DNA of 64,000 nt from Methanoculleus taiwanensis (GTDB lineage Archaea > Halobacteriota > Methanomicrobia > Methanomicrobiales > Methanoculleaceae), in assembly GCF_004102725.1 (NCBI RefSeq), contig NZ_LHQS01000001.1, positions 62,001-126,000 of the forward strand. Reading direction: 5' to 3'. The notes beneath the pieces were generated by a model. It searched no databases and was not told where the DNA came from. It saw nothing but the letters and a program-made list of their open reading frames with translations. Position numbers and translations under genes: made by a program. The first letter of the stretch is position 1. Each line of letters opens with the position of its first letter. Of this stretch, positions 18,673-28,272 are shown piece by piece.

Positions 18673-20865
18673 ATGACCCGACGAAAGAAGATGGTAGAGA
18701 GAGTGACGGAGCTGATGGACAAACCGGAGCGTATCCGGAACATCGGTATCGTCGCCCACATCGATCACGGAAAGACAACCCTCTCGGACAACCTGCTCGC
18801 AGGCGCAGGGATGATCAGTGAGGAACTCGCAGGCAAGCAGCTCTTCATGGACTCCGACGAGGAGGAGCAGGCACGCGGTATCACCATCGACGCAAGCAAC
18901 GTCTCGATGGTGCACACCTACGCCGGTCAGGAGTATCTCATTAACATGATCGATACCCCAGGCCACGTAGACTTCGGCGGCGACGTTACCCGCGCAATGC
19001 GTGCGGTGGACGGTGCCGTCGTCGTGGTGGACGCCGTCGAGGGCACCATGCCACAGACCGAGACGGTGCTTCGCCAGGCGCTCAAAGAGGGTGTCCGGCC
19101 GGTGCTCTTCATCAACAAAGTCGACCGCCTCGTCAACGAGCTGAAGGTCGACCAGCAGGAGATGCAGATCCGCCTCGGCAAAGTGATCGACAAGGTCAAC
19201 AAGCTGATCAAGGGCATGAACGAGAAGATGTACAACGACGGCTGGAAGCTCGATGCCGCCAAGGGCACCGTCGCCTTCGGTTCCGCACTCTATAACTGGG
19301 CGGTCTCCGTCCCCTTCATGCAGAAGAGCGGTGTCTCGTTCAAGGATGTCTTTGAGAAGTGCAACTCGGGCGACATGAAGTGGCTCGCAAAGAACAGCCC
19401 CCTCTCCGAGGTCCTGCTCGACATGGTCGTCAAGCACCTGCCGAACCCCACCGACGCCCAGAAGCGGCGTATCCCCATCATCTGGCACGGCGACAAGGAG
19501 ACGCCTGAGGGCCTGAGCATGATGAACTGCGACCCGAACGGCCCCGCCGCCCTGATGGTCACCGACATCTCCTTCGACCCCCACGCAGGCGAGGTTGCCA
19601 CCGGCCGTCTCTTCTCGGGTACGCTCCGGCGCGGAACCGAGCTCTATGTGATGGGCACGGCAAAACGCGCAAACCGCCTCTCCCAGGTCGGCATCTTCAT
19701 GGGTGCCGAGCGTATCGAGGTCGAGGCGCTGCCCGCAGGCAATATCGCGGCAGTGACCGGCCTCAAGGACGCTATCGTCGGGTCGACCGTCTCCACGATG
19801 ATGGACATCACCCCGTTCGAGGCGCTGAAGCACTACTCCGAACCGGTCATGACCGTCGCGGTCGAGGCCAAGAACATGAAGGATCTCCCGAAGCTCGTCG
19901 AGGTGCTCCGGCAGGTCGGTAAGGAAGACCCGACGGTGCAGGTCTCGATCAACGAAGAGACCGGCGAACACCTGATCGCCGGTATGGGCGAGCTGCACCT
20001 TGAGATCATCACCGGACGTATCAAGCGTGACAAGGGTGTCGACATCATCACCTCCCCGCCGATCGTCGTCTACCGTGAGACCCCCACCCAGAAGGCAGGG
20101 CCTGTCGAAGGGAAGTCGCCGAACCGTCATAACCGGTTCTACATCGAGCTTGAGCCGATGGACCCCGCTGTCGTCGACCTTATCCTGAAGGGCGAGGTCT
20201 CGATGAACCAGCAGGTCATCGAGCGGCGTGACATCCTCGTCACCGCCGGTATGGACAAGGACGAGGCCAAGAATATCAAGGCTATCGAGGGCACCAACAT
20301 GTTCATCGATATGACCAAGGGTATTCAGTACCTGAACGAGACGATGGAGCTTGTCCTCGACGGGTGGCGCGAAGCGCTCCGGGGCGGCCCGCTCGCCGAC
20401 GAGCAGGTGCAGAACCTCAAGATCCGGCTGCTGGATGTCAAACTGCACGAGGACGCCATCCACCGCGGCCCGGCACAGGTCATCCCCGCCGTCAGAAGCG
20501 CGGTCAAGGCAGGTATCCTGTACGCAGGCGACTCGCTCCTTGAGCCCGTCCAGAAGATCCAGATCACCGTCCCCACCGAGCAGATGGGACCTGCCACCTC
20601 CCAGATCCAGGGACGGCGCGGACAGGTCTTCGATATGCAGAGCGAGGGGGACACGATGACGGTCATCGGAAAGGCGCCGGTCGCCGAGCTCTTCGGCTTC
20701 GCCGGAGACGTCCGTTCCGCAACCGAAGGGCGTGCAATGTGGAGCACCGAGTTTGCTGGCTTCGAGGTCGTTCCCGGCGGTATCGTCGACGAAGTCGTCA
20801 AGGGCATCCGCAAGCGCAAGGGTCTCAAGGAACAGATCCCCCGCCCCGAAGACTATCTGGCATAA
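18673..20865 (+). CDS. fusA: Elongation factor aEF-2
   Basis: 730 residues, a translocation GTPase. G1 is [13 protein letters not shown] (from about residue 29), G3 [10 protein letters not shown] (from about 94) and G4 NKVD (near 148). The diphthamide site is His597 in [11 protein letters not shown], the target of the Dph enzymes. TIDASNVSM carries the switch I region. ATG 18673 follows GGTGTAACAC. A strong poly-T terminator follows at 20885-20898. Confidence 0.97.
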   Translation: MTRRKKMVERVTELMDKPERIRNIGIVAHIDHGKTTLSDNLLAGAGMISEELAGKQLFMDSDEEEQARGITIDASNVSMVHTYAGQEYLINMIDTPGHVDFGGDVTRAMRAVDGAVVVVDAVEGTMPQTETVLRQALKEGVRPVLFINKVDRLVNELKVDQQEMQIRLGKVIDKVNKLIKGMNEKMYNDGWKLDAAKGTVAFGSALYNWAVSVPFMQKSGVSFKDVFEKCNSGDMKWLAKNSPLSEVLLDMVVKHLPNPTDAQKRRIPIIWHGDKETPEGLSMMNCDPNGPAALMVTDISFDPHAGEVATGRLFSGTLRRGTELYVMGTAKRANRLSQVGIFMGAERIEVEALPAGNIAAVTGLKDAIVGSTVSTMMDITPFEALKHYSEPVMTVAVEAKNMKDLPKLVEVLRQVGKEDPTVQVSINEETGEHLIAGMGELHLEIITGRIKRDKGVDIITSPPIVVYRETPTQKAGPVEGKSPNRHNRFYIELEPMDPAVVDLILKGEVSMNQQVIERRDILVTAGMDKDEAKNIKAIEGTNMFIDMTKGIQYLNETMELVLDGWREALRGGPLADEQVQNLKIRLLDVKLHEDAIHRGPAQVIPAVRSAVKAGILYAGDSLLEPVQKIQITVPTEQMGPATSQIQGRRGQVFDMQSEGDTMTVIGKAPVAELFGFAGDVRSATEGRAMWSTEFAGFEVVPGGIVDEVVKGIRKRKGLKEQIPRPEDYLA

Positions 20866-20884
20866 TCCATACGAATACCCTCTG

Positions 20885-20898
20885 TTTTTTCTTTTTTT
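20885..20898 (+). terminator. Poly-T terminator after fusA
   Basis: Two T runs (T6 and T7 separated by one C) follow the fusA stop by about 20 bases. Runs of this kind terminate archaeal RNA polymerase without a hairpin. Confidence 0.75.
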
Positions 20899-21038
20899 GT
20901 CGCGCAGAAGACCCTAAGAGAGCCGCACGTTCTTCGAGTCCGTTTTCCCGTTCAACCGTCCGTCCGGCAGGGAAGGCCGACACGCTTATACCCGGAGAGA
21001 TTGAAATCCGGTAGCGAAGCGTTCCGGCGGTTGATACC

Positions 21039-21389
21039 ATGACCTGGAAGTTCGGCAAGATCAAGATACAGGGCGAGAAGTACAAGCACGACGTCTACAT
21101 CCACGTCGACGGCAGCGTTACGAAGCGGAATAAGGATCTCTCGCGGCACCTCAAAGAGGAATACGGCCAGACACCGCTCACCGATGCCGAGCTGCACTTC
21201 CTCCGGGACGAGGAACCAGAGGTCGTTTATATCGACATCGGGTTCTGCGGACAGCTGCCGATCACCTATGGCGCAAAACGGATCCTCGACGGCTTTGACG
21301 TGATCATGATGCCGACGACGGACGATCTCAAAAAGGCACTCAAGAAGGAGAAGCGGAAGTACGCGGCCGTCATCCACGTGACGTGCTGA
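21039..21389 (+). CDS. Mth938-like domain protein (DUF498 type)
   Basis: 116 residues. It starts TWKFGKIKIQGEKYKHDVYI, with EVVYIDIGFCGQLPI and a C-terminal KKEKRKYAAVIHVTC, the pattern of the Mth938/AAMDC family, a small alpha/beta fold. The C-terminal strand AVIHVTC is highly conserved in these proteins. No catalytic function is established. It is monocistronic, with a T6 run at 21450-21455 as terminator. Confidence 0.82.
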   Translation: MTWKFGKIKIQGEKYKHDVYIHVDGSVTKRNKDLSRHLKEEYGQTPLTDAELHFLRDEEPEVVYIDIGFCGQLPITYGAKRILDGFDVIMMPTTDDLKKALKKEKRKYAAVIHVTC

Positions 21390-21500
21390 ATGGGCTCACA
21401 GTTTTGAGGGGAGGCGGAAAGGCTCCCGCCTCCCGCAGAGAGAGCAATCTTTTTTCGAGACCACACGCACCGGAGATCTGATTCACGCGGCTCCCGGCCG

Positions 21501-22460
21501 CTAGGTGCTGCTGCCAGTGGGAGGTACTATCGGGTTGACGGGCTGGACAGACCCGCCCGGAAGACCGGTTCCGCCAGTGCCATCCCCCGTCCCCCTCCAT
21601 GGCACGTCTTCAGGCAGATTGGTGTTCGGTGCCATCCCGGGAGGAGGGAGCATCGGGGTTTCGGGTTCGACGGAGCCCTCCGGGTTCTGATCGGGTTCGG
21701 GATCAGGTTCGGGCGGTTCTGGTTCCGGTGCAGGCCCAGGACCGGTATCAGGCGGCTTAGTATCAGGCCCTGATTCGGTATCCGGACTTGACTGCCCCCC
21801 GCCGGCCGTCGTCGGCGTGGTCGTCGCTGCCGGTGGCGCCTGTCCTCCCGTCTCCGCTGCCCGGGCATCATCGGGCAGCCAGATGAAGATGTCCCAGTTG
21901 CCGTAGCGATCGTCGTTCCAGGCGATCAGGCTCCCGGTGACGCCCGGGGCGACCTGATCCGACGCATTGGTCGTTACCTGCATCTCCTCGCCGCCGGCAA
22001 GGTCGTACATGAAGATATCCCAGTTCCCGCTCCGGTTGTCCTGCCAGACGATCCGGTCCCCGGCGATTGCGGGGCTTACCTGGTCGGCGGCATCGTCCGT
22101 TATCTGCGTCTCTTCACCGGCCGCGAGGTCGTACATGAAGATATCCCAGTTCCCGCTCCGGTTGTCCTGCCAGACGAAACGGTCGCCCTCGATCATCGAC
22201 CACATCGATCGGGTCGAGACGATCTGGTTCGCGGAATCGTTCGTGATCGCCGTTTCGGTATCGTTTCCAGCGTTATAGAGATAGACGTCATAGTCCCCGT
22301 TCCGGTCGTCCGACCAGAGCACCAGGTCACCGTCGAGTGCCGAATACCATTGATCCACCGATTCGTCGGTCACCTGCCACTCCAAAGCGGCTCCGATGCC
22401 CACAATACAGAAAAAAACCACCAAAACAGTGCCAAGAAGGATATAACTCCGTAATCTCAT
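21501..22460 (-). CDS. Secreted beta-propeller-repeat protein with proline-rich tail
   Basis: About 319 residues. A signal peptide (SYILLGTVLVVFFCIVGIGAA) is followed by four repeats of a 42-residue TolB/PD40-like unit whose core is VWQDNRSGNWDIFMYDL. The tail from about residue 205 is rich in Pro, Thr, Gly and Glu, like a cell-surface stalk or wall linker. Two middle repeats are almost identical in DNA (126-base period, 22011 and 22137). Four blades are too few for a closed seven-blade propeller, so oligomerisation or an open fold is likely. GGAGGTG precedes a doubled ATG (22463/22460); I prefer the second. Related repeats occur in 22722-23012 and 35536-38598. Confidence 0.75.
   Translation of the reverse strand: MRLRSYILLGTVLVVFFCIVGIGAALEWQVTDESVDQWYSALDGDLVLWSDDRNGDYDVYLYNAGNDTETAITNDSANQIVSTRSMWSMIEGDRFVWQDNRSGNWDIFMYDLAAGEETQITDDAADQVSPAIAGDRIVWQDNRSGNWDIFMYDLAGGEEMQVTTNASDQVAPGVTGSLIAWNDDRYGNWDIFIWLPDDARAAETGGQAPPAATTTPTTAGGGQSSPDTESGPDTKPPDTGPGPAPEPEPPEPDPEPDQNPEGSVEPETPMLPPPGMAPNTNLPEDVPWRGTGDGTGGTGLPGGSVQPVNPIVPPTGSST
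22011..22176 (-). repeat. Near-identical 126-base tandem repeats inside the propeller gene
   Basis: The stretch beginning GAAGATATCCCAGTTCCCGC (plus-strand reading) starts at 22011 and again at 22137, with about 40 bases identical at each copy. It encodes the 42-residue blade unit. Sister copies with minor changes occur near 22840, 36175 and 36300. This gives a substrate for unequal recombination within and between the surface-protein genes. Confidence 0.75.
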
Positions 22461-22721
22461 CATTCACACCTCCTGCACCCCCGATCCGCGCATTGCCGCA
22501 TGGGGGCTTAGGGAAAAAACAGACACTCCAGAGCCGCTGCCGCTCCGAACGGGATGCCTCCAGCAGGTGAGAGACCGAGTTCTGCGATCAGGCAGACGAA
22601 CGGATCGGCGGGCATCACGGGGAGAGCCCCGCCAGGCGTAGAGTGTGCCGACCAGCATAAAAGTTTCCCCGGCCTACTCCATCACAGCCAGGTTCGGGGG
22701 GTGAGGAGGAAATGCCCATCC

Positions 22722-23012
22722 CTACACGGTGTGGTTATCCTGCCAGACAAGCAGGTCCCCATTGCTCACCGGGTTGATCTGATCTTGCAGGTTCAACGTT
22801 ATCCGGGACGTGTTCTGTGTTGCATTACAAAACAGATAGACATCCCAATTCCCGCTCCGGTTCTCCTGCCACACGACACACGCATCATTACCAGAAAATG
22901 CTCCCGATTCCCCCGAGGTGTTTGCCACCTGCTGCCCCGCTTCCCCGAGGACAGCACTTCCGGTGACACAGACACAGGCGAGGAACAGGATTCCAAGAAT
23001 TGCATGTTTCAT
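22722..23012 (-). CDS. Short secreted protein with about one and a half propeller repeats
   Basis: 96 residues. A signal peptide (HAILGILFLACVCVTGSAVL) is followed by ACVVWQENRSGNWDVYLFCN and, at the C-terminus, LLVWQDNHTV, which is the start of a further blade cut short by the stop. It looks like a truncated relative of the larger propeller proteins, or a monomer that assembles. The nearest TATA-like sequence (ATATATATCAATAA on the minus strand, about 23245-23260) lies some 240 bases upstream. Confidence 0.5.
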   Translation of the reverse strand: MKHAILGILFLACVCVTGSAVLGEAGQQVANTSGESGAFSGNDACVVWQENRSGNWDVYLFCNATQNTSRITLNLQDQINPVSNGDLLVWQDNHTV

Positions 23013-23351
23013 ATCTTCACCATCACGTTGCAAACGATCTCTCCCTGCAGGCACCGCAGAATGACGCATGCAGGACTGTAGGAGCTATGAAAAGGAACCC
23101 CGAAACAGCGAGGGTGGGAGCATCAGCCGCCAGGGAGAGGGCGAGGGTATGTTGCTTCGGATGAACCGACCGGCGGGAGAGCACTGAGTATGCGAACAAT
23201 GGAGCACCTTTCCAGGCATCACCGTAGCAGCCAGACAATTATCATTATTGATATATATCCACCAGAATGCTTGCATTATGCCGCCCCGAAAAACCGGCTC
23301 CCCCCCAGACCACCCGGGTGAGGGGATCTCACGGCAAAAAAAGATATGAAA
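23013..23351. other. Intergenic region, no gene seen
   Basis: 339 bases between two minus-strand secreted-protein genes. It contains an A/T-rich patch at 23232-23262 with a minus-strand TATA-like element, and an A7 run at 23336-23342, a T7 terminator on the minus strand for the upstream gene at 23352-23906. Short frames here lack start signals and recognisable content. Confidence 0.5.
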
Positions 23352-23906
23352 CTACCGCCGGTGGCTCCACGCCACAGCGGCCAGAAGAGCGATACAGAGT
23401 GCCCCGATCGCACTGGCAACCGAGAGCGGCGCCTGCGTCGTCGGCACCGCCGTGGTTTCCACCGGCGTCTCGACGGCCGTCTCTTCCGTGGCCGTGTCGG
23501 TCGGGGTTGCGGTCATTGTCTGGACGGGCGTTGCCGGTGCCGGGGCGAAGATGATCGGATTGTTGATCACGCCGTCCTTTGCGTTGTAGGGGAAGTAACG
23601 GCCGTAGGTGCCCCCGAGAGTGCGGGAGTTGATCTGCACGTAGGTGTCGTCGCTCACCGGGATTACCTTGGTGACCTGCATGCCGGGGTCGTCCATCTGG
23701 TACTTCCGCAATTCAGTGATGGGATTGAGCGTCGACTGGTTCCGGAGATCGACGAGTTCGAGGATGGTCGTCTCCGAACCCACCTCGATGGTGTCCCCGG
23801 GTTTCACGTCCATCGGCAGCGTACTCTGTGCAGCCGCCGGGAAGGCGAGTGCTGCGAGCACCAGCATCAGAGGGAGCATCTTCAGCAGACTTCGATTTTT
23901 TATCAT
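23352..23906 (-). CDS. Secreted, C-terminally anchored surface protein (DUF3821-like)
   Basis: 184 residues. The N-terminal signal is LLKMLPLMLVLAALAFPAAA. The globular part (about 28-120) starts LPMDVKPGDTIEVGSETTIL and includes NPIIFAPAPA. A Thr/Pro/Glu-rich stalk follows, then one membrane helix (ASAIGALCIALLAAVAW) and a basic end SHRR. This N-terminal module resembles DUF3821-type domains of Methanomicrobiales surface proteins; the assignment to that family is from memory and tentative. No enzymatic motif is seen. Confidence 0.65.
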   Translation of the reverse strand: MIKNRSLLKMLPLMLVLAALAFPAAAQSTLPMDVKPGDTIEVGSETTILELVDLRNQSTLNPITELRKYQMDDPGMQVTKVIPVSDDTYVQINSRTLGGTYGRYFPYNAKDGVINNPIIFAPAPATPVQTMTATPTDTATEETAVETPVETTAVPTTQAPLSVASAIGALCIALLAAVAWSHRR

Positions 23907-24036
23907 GATTCATCATCTTTTGCCAGATATTTATGTGTGTTGGAATTATGCCGCACCCGCGCTTTGCCGGAACGCCGGATGCCGGGCAAAGAAAACGATA
24001 TATAGTCCGGAAAAGATCGATGCCGCGGTGGTTTCC

Positions 24037-24336
24037 ATGGATAGGTTCGAAGAGAAGATGAAGGAGTTCAAGCAGATTCCGCCGGAGAAGCTGACGGAGA
24101 TAATAACGCAGGAGAAAGAACTCTGCACCTGCCCGGACTGCCCGGCCTACACGGAATGCGCGGAGAATGCCGCCGAGCGCCTCTTCTGCGCAATAGGCGG
24201 CAGCTTCCGGTGCATCACCGAGCAAAAGACATGCCTCTGCCCGACCTGCCCGATCAGCAGGGAGTACGGCCTCACCCACACCGCCTTCTGTGTCAGGAGT
24301 GCGGAGACAAACCAGCGGTACTTCGACCCGCTCTGA
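24037..24336 (+). CDS. Cysteine-rich DUF2769-like protein
   Basis: 99 residues, cytoplasmic. It has two CxCPxCP-type knuckles (LCTCPDCPAYTEC and TCLCPTCPISREYGL) with further cysteines at LFCAIG, FRCIT and FCVR, ten in all, suggesting metal binding. The spacing fits DUF2769, a family found mainly in methanogens. A TATA-like GATATATAG at 23997-24005 gives a very short leader. The role is unknown. Confidence 0.78.
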   Translation: MDRFEEKMKEFKQIPPEKLTEIITQEKELCTCPDCPAYTECAENAAERLFCAIGGSFRCITEQKTCLCPTCPISREYGLTHTAFCVRSAETNQRYFDPL

Positions 24337-24347
24337 TCCGGCATCGC

Positions 24348-25421
24348 CTACTCTCCGGCCGCCGTCCCATCCCCGAACTCCTTCCGATCAGGGAGAGGGG
24401 CATTTTCGTGGGCTGCCCCATGCAGCTCCTCGACGAGAACGTGGTAGCCGCTGACGAGCAGCGCCATGAAGAGCGGACCGAGGACGAACCCGATCAGCCC
24501 CATCACTCCGAGACCGCCGATGAACCCGATCAGAACGAGCACCGGGTGAATATCAACCCTTTTACCCATAAGGATGGGGCGGAGGAAGAAGTCGGGTAAA
24601 GCGGAGAGGAGCGGGTAGCCGACGAAGACGAGCAGGGCGAGCGCCCGGTAGTCGCCGGAGGCGAGGGCGTAGACCGCGAGGAAGACAATGAGGACGAGCG
24701 ACCCGACGGCAGGGATGAGCTGGAAGATGGCGGCGAGTGCCGCGTAGAAGAAGACATCTCCAAACCCGAGGATCGCGAAGAACGGAACCGCGAGGACGAA
24801 GGTGACCAGCGCGACGATGACGTGCAGGACGTAGACGGAGTAGATGGTATCGGTGAAGGTGACCGTCAGTGCGTTGATCCCGCGCTGCGAGCGTTTCGGG
24901 AGCGCTGCCGCGACCTCGCGGTAGATCTTGTCGCCCCCGAGGACGGCGATGTAGAGCGCCAGCACGAAGACGATGATGTCGACGACCATCAGCGGAACCT
25001 GGGGTATGATCCCCATCAGGCTCTGCTCCGCGAGCCCGACGATCTCTGCGAGCCAAGCGTTTATGTCGATAACAGCCCCAGCGGCGTTGAGATCGACGTG
25101 CCGGCTGAGGAGCGAACCCGCCCACGAGACGATCGTCTGGAGCATGTGCAGTATTTCGTTCGTGTTCTCGAGCAGGACACCCGCCAGAAGGACGAGCAGC
25201 GCGGCGAGCGCCGAGACGAGGCCGCCCGTCAGCAGAAGCGCAGAGAACCAGGCAGGCATCCGGCGGCAAAGCACCCGGTGAAGAGGCATCAGCACGATGG
25301 CAAATGTTCCGGCGACAAAGAGCGCTCCCGCAAGCGGCCAGAAGGCAATAGCAGCTGCGGCGGCTATCCCCGCGATGAGGAGGAGGGTGAGTCTATCGAT
25401 CCGCGTTCCGGTTTCAGCCAT
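24348..25421 (-). CDS. AI-2E family (PerM/YdiK-type) membrane transporter
   Basis: 357 residues with about eight hydrophobic segments. Two pairs near the N-terminus (LLLIAGIAAAAAIAFWPLAG and ALLLTGGLVSALAALLVLLA) are followed by a long soluble loop around residues 90-135. The C-terminal half has FAILGFGDVFFYAALAAIFQLIPAVGSLV, the typical family stretch with P-x-x-G. Members export small molecules or ions (AI-2, Na+); the substrate here is unknown. The gene is convergent with the DUF2769 gene. Confidence 0.88.
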   Translation of the reverse strand: MAETGTRIDRLTLLLIAGIAAAAAIAFWPLAGALFVAGTFAIVLMPLHRVLCRRMPAWFSALLLTGGLVSALAALLVLLAGVLLENTNEILHMLQTIVSWAGSLLSRHVDLNAAGAVIDINAWLAEIVGLAEQSLMGIIPQVPLMVVDIIVFVLALYIAVLGGDKIYREVAAALPKRSQRGINALTVTFTDTIYSVYVLHVIVALVTFVLAVPFFAILGFGDVFFYAALAAIFQLIPAVGSLVLIVFLAVYALASGDYRALALLVFVGYPLLSALPDFFLRPILMGKRVDIHPVLVLIGFIGGLGVMGLIGFVLGPLFMALLVSGYHVLVEELHGAAHENAPLPDRKEFGDGTAAGE

Positions 25422-25513
25422 AAATAAGCATTAGAACGCAGGGGGATTGTATTAACGCTCCGTTTTTGATCGGGGATGCGGGGCATACCAAAAAAATGAG
25501 GGGGGAAGCGCCC

Positions 25514-25978
25514 TCACACGATAGTGAAGGTCAGGGTATACGTCGTCTCGTTTCCGGTCGTCTCTTCCCACGGGCGCTTGTAGACAGCGGCGAACTCGCC
25601 CGTGCCGTTCTCGACGGCGCCGTACTCCCAGACACGCAGGCCGCCGGCTCCGACGAGCTGCCCGGAGGGCGGGATGAACTCGTCACTGATGGAGACGAGC
25701 CCCTCGGACGAGGTTACGTTCCACTCATACCCGGTCGTCGGGTTCTCGTCGAGCTGGATGGTGATGTTGCTTCCGACCGGAACGGTCGCTGTCTGCCCGT
25801 TGTTCGTCTCATTGTACACGAACTCGTCGGCGGGGGCTGCCGTGGTCTCCGCCGCAGTCGGGGTCTCAGCCGGGGTTTCGTTCGCGGCGGGTTCTGTACC
25901 GGTACAACCGGCTCCCGCCATGCATGCCACAAGGATGAGGGCTGCAATAATGCCGTAGATTGTCTTCATCTGCACCAT
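25514..25978 (-). CDS. Chagasin-like peptidase inhibitor lipoprotein (I42)
   Basis: About 154 residues. A lipoprotein signal ends in lipobox CMAGAGC and is followed by a Thr/Ala/Glu-rich linker. The inhibitor domain shows the three chagasin loops: NPTTGYEW, a Gly-rich GAGGLRVWEY and YKRPWEE. The I42 family blocks papain-like cysteine peptidases, so this protein probably protects the cell surface. A TATA-like TTTATATTT (about 26002-26010) lies about 25 bases upstream of ATG 25978, consistent with a leaderless start; ATG 25969 is the alternative. A T7 terminator follows (A7 at 25490-25496). Confidence 0.88.
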   Translation of the reverse strand: MVQMKTIYGIIAALILVACMAGAGCTGTEPAANETPAETPTAAETTAAPADEFVYNETNNGQTATVPVGSNITIQLDENPTTGYEWNVTSSEGLVSISDEFIPPSGQLVGAGGLRVWEYGAVENGTGEFAAVYKRPWEETTGNETTYTLTFTIV

Positions 25979-26033
25979 TGCGTATAATAGCGGCACCGTA
26001 AATATAAATGCTCCCTAAAGCCCCTTATCCGGA

Positions 26034-26603
26034 TCAGGCCTCCCTCGTTGGCCGGGCAAGGATGATGTAGTGGTAAATGCCCGACTCGGCCACCGACTCC
26101 ACGCGGAGCCCCGCCCTCTCCATAAGGGATACGGCATACTCCACACTGAACCGTTTCTCAAAAGGCGGCCCAAACGGCTGCATCTCTTTGCGCCAGTCCA
26201 GATCCACCACGACCCCGGCGGGTTTGACCATCTCCCGTGCACGTTCGAGCACCCGGGCGGGATCGTCGAAGTCGTGCAGGTCGATCCCGAAGAAGATAAC
26301 GTCGGCACAGATGCTACAGAGGATGATCTCCTCCGCAGGGCCGTGATGGAGGAAGATGTTTTCGAGGCCTTCCCTGACCGCCTCGCGGCGAAGCCGATCG
26401 AGGGCGTCGGCGTCGATGTCGATCCCGATGATCCGGCCGAGCGGGCCGACGATCCTCGCTGCGGGCAGGGCAAAGAAACCGTCGCCGCACCCGACATCAA
26501 CGAACGTCTGGCCTGCGGAGAGGCCGATCAGAGCAAGGATCGACTCGGGGTTCTGCCAGGTGCGTCTCTCCTCTTCGTCATGGTAGTGATGGCCGCCCGT
26601 CAT
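26034..26603 (-). CDS. Class I SAM-dependent methyltransferase
   Basis: 189 residues. Motif I is FVDVGCGDGFFALPAARIVG, motif II IIGIDIDADALDRL, and a later ICADVIFFGIDLHDFDDP is the motif IV region. The N-terminal HHYHDEEERRTWQNPE is His-rich and recurs in a group of archaeal/bacterial UbiE-like methyltransferases; it could bind metal. The substrate is not deducible. It sits alone between the inhibitor gene and a 400-base gap. Confidence 0.85.
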   Translation of the reverse strand: MTGGHHYHDEEERRTWQNPESILALIGLSAGQTFVDVGCGDGFFALPAARIVGPLGRIIGIDIDADALDRLRREAVREGLENIFLHHGPAEEIILCSICADVIFFGIDLHDFDDPARVLERAREMVKPAGVVVDLDWRKEMQPFGPPFEKRFSVEYAVSLMERAGLRVESVAESGIYHYIILARPTREA

Positions 26604-27011
26604 GCGTGAGCATATGCCCGTCCCGTCTCTTGAATGTTACACCGTGCAGAAGAGCATGAGTACGGGGATATCAGCACCCCCGGCAGATCTCCGGACCTTA
26701 CACCATGATTGCGGCAATAGAGCGTTGTAACTGAAATGGAGGACAAACCGCTGTTATTCGGAGTGGTTGTGCAGGCGACGGTTGATCGGGCACCGGGTTC
26801 CCCGCTCCCTCGAGACTTCATTATAATTCAAGGAATATAATAATATCGCAGTATTATACTGAACATGGATACGGGCCGGGGCGGCTCGCCGGCAAGGCTG
26901 CCACAAGTGTTATATAAGAACATTCGGTATCTTCCCTGCCGACCGTTCCGAAATACCGGGGTGCGCAAGAGGCATTCCCGGATCGGAGCTCCGGTCTGCA
27001 GGAATGGGATT
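26604..27011. other. Upstream region of the CARDB-ABC operon
   Basis: 408 bases with no convincing gene. An A/T-rich block (26822-26862) and a TATA-like TTATATAAG at 26911-26919 lie upstream of the ATG at 27012; the second gives a leader of about 70 bases. The open frame running through here into the next gene (from 26865) encodes a basic, signal-free stretch and is read as leader rather than protein. Confidence 0.45.
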
Positions 27012-28262
27012 ATGCGATCGTGGGAACTGTGTGTGGCCGCTCTGATCTTCATGCTACTGGTCTTACCGGGAATTGTCACCGCAGACCAACCGTCGGTGAT
27101 CGTCTCTAATTACACGGTCACCCCTGCCGTGGTGCAGCCGGGGGATCTCGGAACCATCACCGTTGTGCTTACAAATACCGCGACGGCCGCAACCCGGACC
27201 GAAGCCGCCGCCGAGACGGTTCCGGGACAGGGGCAGACCACTACGACGACCAACACCCAGATCAACGCGGTCATTGAGGACGCCACCCTGAAAGGAGACG
27301 GAATCGAGGTGCTGACCGGGAGCTACGGCAGGATCGGTGCGCTCGGGCCCGGGCAGTCGGCAAGGCTCACGTTTCTCTTCCGTGCCCCTGCCGAAGACGG
27401 GATCTACTTCCCCGAGGTATGGGTCCGGGTCGCCGGTGCGACGAGCCTGAAGTATCCGGTTCCGGTGAACGTGAACTCAGGCTATGCGATCATTAAAAAA
27501 CCGGCTATCCGGATCGAACGGAGCGTCCCCGAGAGCGTTATACCGGGGCAGCCCTTCAACCTCACGCTGGTGGTCGCGAACGACGGGCAGGCGGCGGCGA
27601 ACGATGTTACGGTCAACGTCAATGCAAGCACCTCATCGATAACCGCCGCCACCCCGCAGACATTCTACATCCCCCGACTCGCTCCGGGCGAGGAGGCCGC
27701 CCGGGAGATGCGTTTCCTGACCGACACCGGAACAGCGCTCGGGCTGCAGCCGATTCTGATCACCGTCGCCTACCAGAACAACGATGGAAACCTCTTTCGT
27801 GAAGTCTCGACCGTCGGCGTTCCGATCCAAGGAAAGGCCGAGCTCGGGGTCGCTTCGGTCAGCACCGATCCGACCCGAATAACGGTCGGCGACCCGATCG
27901 ACCTGATCATCAGAGTGGAGAACTCCGGTACCGGCGATGCAAACTCGGTGCGGGCGACTATCGACGGCCTCCCCCTTCAGGGAGGGAAGGAAGCCTTCAT
28001 GGGCACCATCGAACCGAACAACGATGCTCCAGCGGTCTTCACCCTTACCGCGGATGAGGCCGGAACGTTCGACTACACCCTCCTGATCACATATACCGAC
28101 GATTTCGGGACGCATACGATGGAGGAGCGACTGCAGATGGCCGTCGCCGATTCGGACGACACCCTCCTCCTGATCGCCGCCGCCGCGATCGTCATCGTCG
28201 CGGCAGTCGTCGCCGTCTGGTGGTGGCGGAGAAGGCGGCGGGAAGAGGAGGAGATGGAATAA
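27012..28262 (+). CDS. CARDB/S-layer-like secreted protein with C-terminal anchor
   Basis: 416 residues. A signal peptide (VAALIFMLLVLPGIVTA) is followed by three or four Ig-like CARDB/NEW3-type modules (VSNYTVTPAVVQPGDLGTIT, RSVPESVIPGQPFNLTLVVA and VSTDPTRITVGDPIDLIIRV at the starts). One membrane helix (DTLLLIAAAAIVIVAAVVAVWWW) and a short RRRRREEEEME tail end it. It precedes an FtsX-like permease and a LolD-like ATPase by 10 bases, an arrangement common in archaea (COG1361 plus MacB-like). A role as extracellular partner of the ABC machine is inference. Confidence 0.82.
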   Translation: MRSWELCVAALIFMLLVLPGIVTADQPSVIVSNYTVTPAVVQPGDLGTITVVLTNTATAATRTEAAAETVPGQGQTTTTTNTQINAVIEDATLKGDGIEVLTGSYGRIGALGPGQSARLTFLFRAPAEDGIYFPEVWVRVAGATSLKYPVPVNVNSGYAIIKKPAIRIERSVPESVIPGQPFNLTLVVANDGQAAANDVTVNVNASTSSITAATPQTFYIPRLAPGEEAAREMRFLTDTGTALGLQPILITVAYQNNDGNLFREVSTVGVPIQGKAELGVASVSTDPTRITVGDPIDLIIRVENSGTGDANSVRATIDGLPLQGGKEAFMGTIEPNNDAPAVFTLTADEAGTFDYTLLITYTDDFGTHTMEERLQMAVADSDDTLLLIAAAAIVIVAAVVAVWWWRRRRREEEEME

Positions 28263-28272
28263 GGGTTCCGCC

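Noticed and set aside
18643-20463. 606-residue open frame on the minus strand
   Set aside because: It is the exact antisense of fusA. High GC with codon bias opens long frames opposite real genes; its composition is low-complexity Asp/His/Leu/Val and matches no family.
26600-26821. 73-residue minus-strand frame upstream of the methyltransferase
   Set aside because: Random-looking Ser/Cys-rich sequence without ribosome-binding site; best read as leader or spacer.
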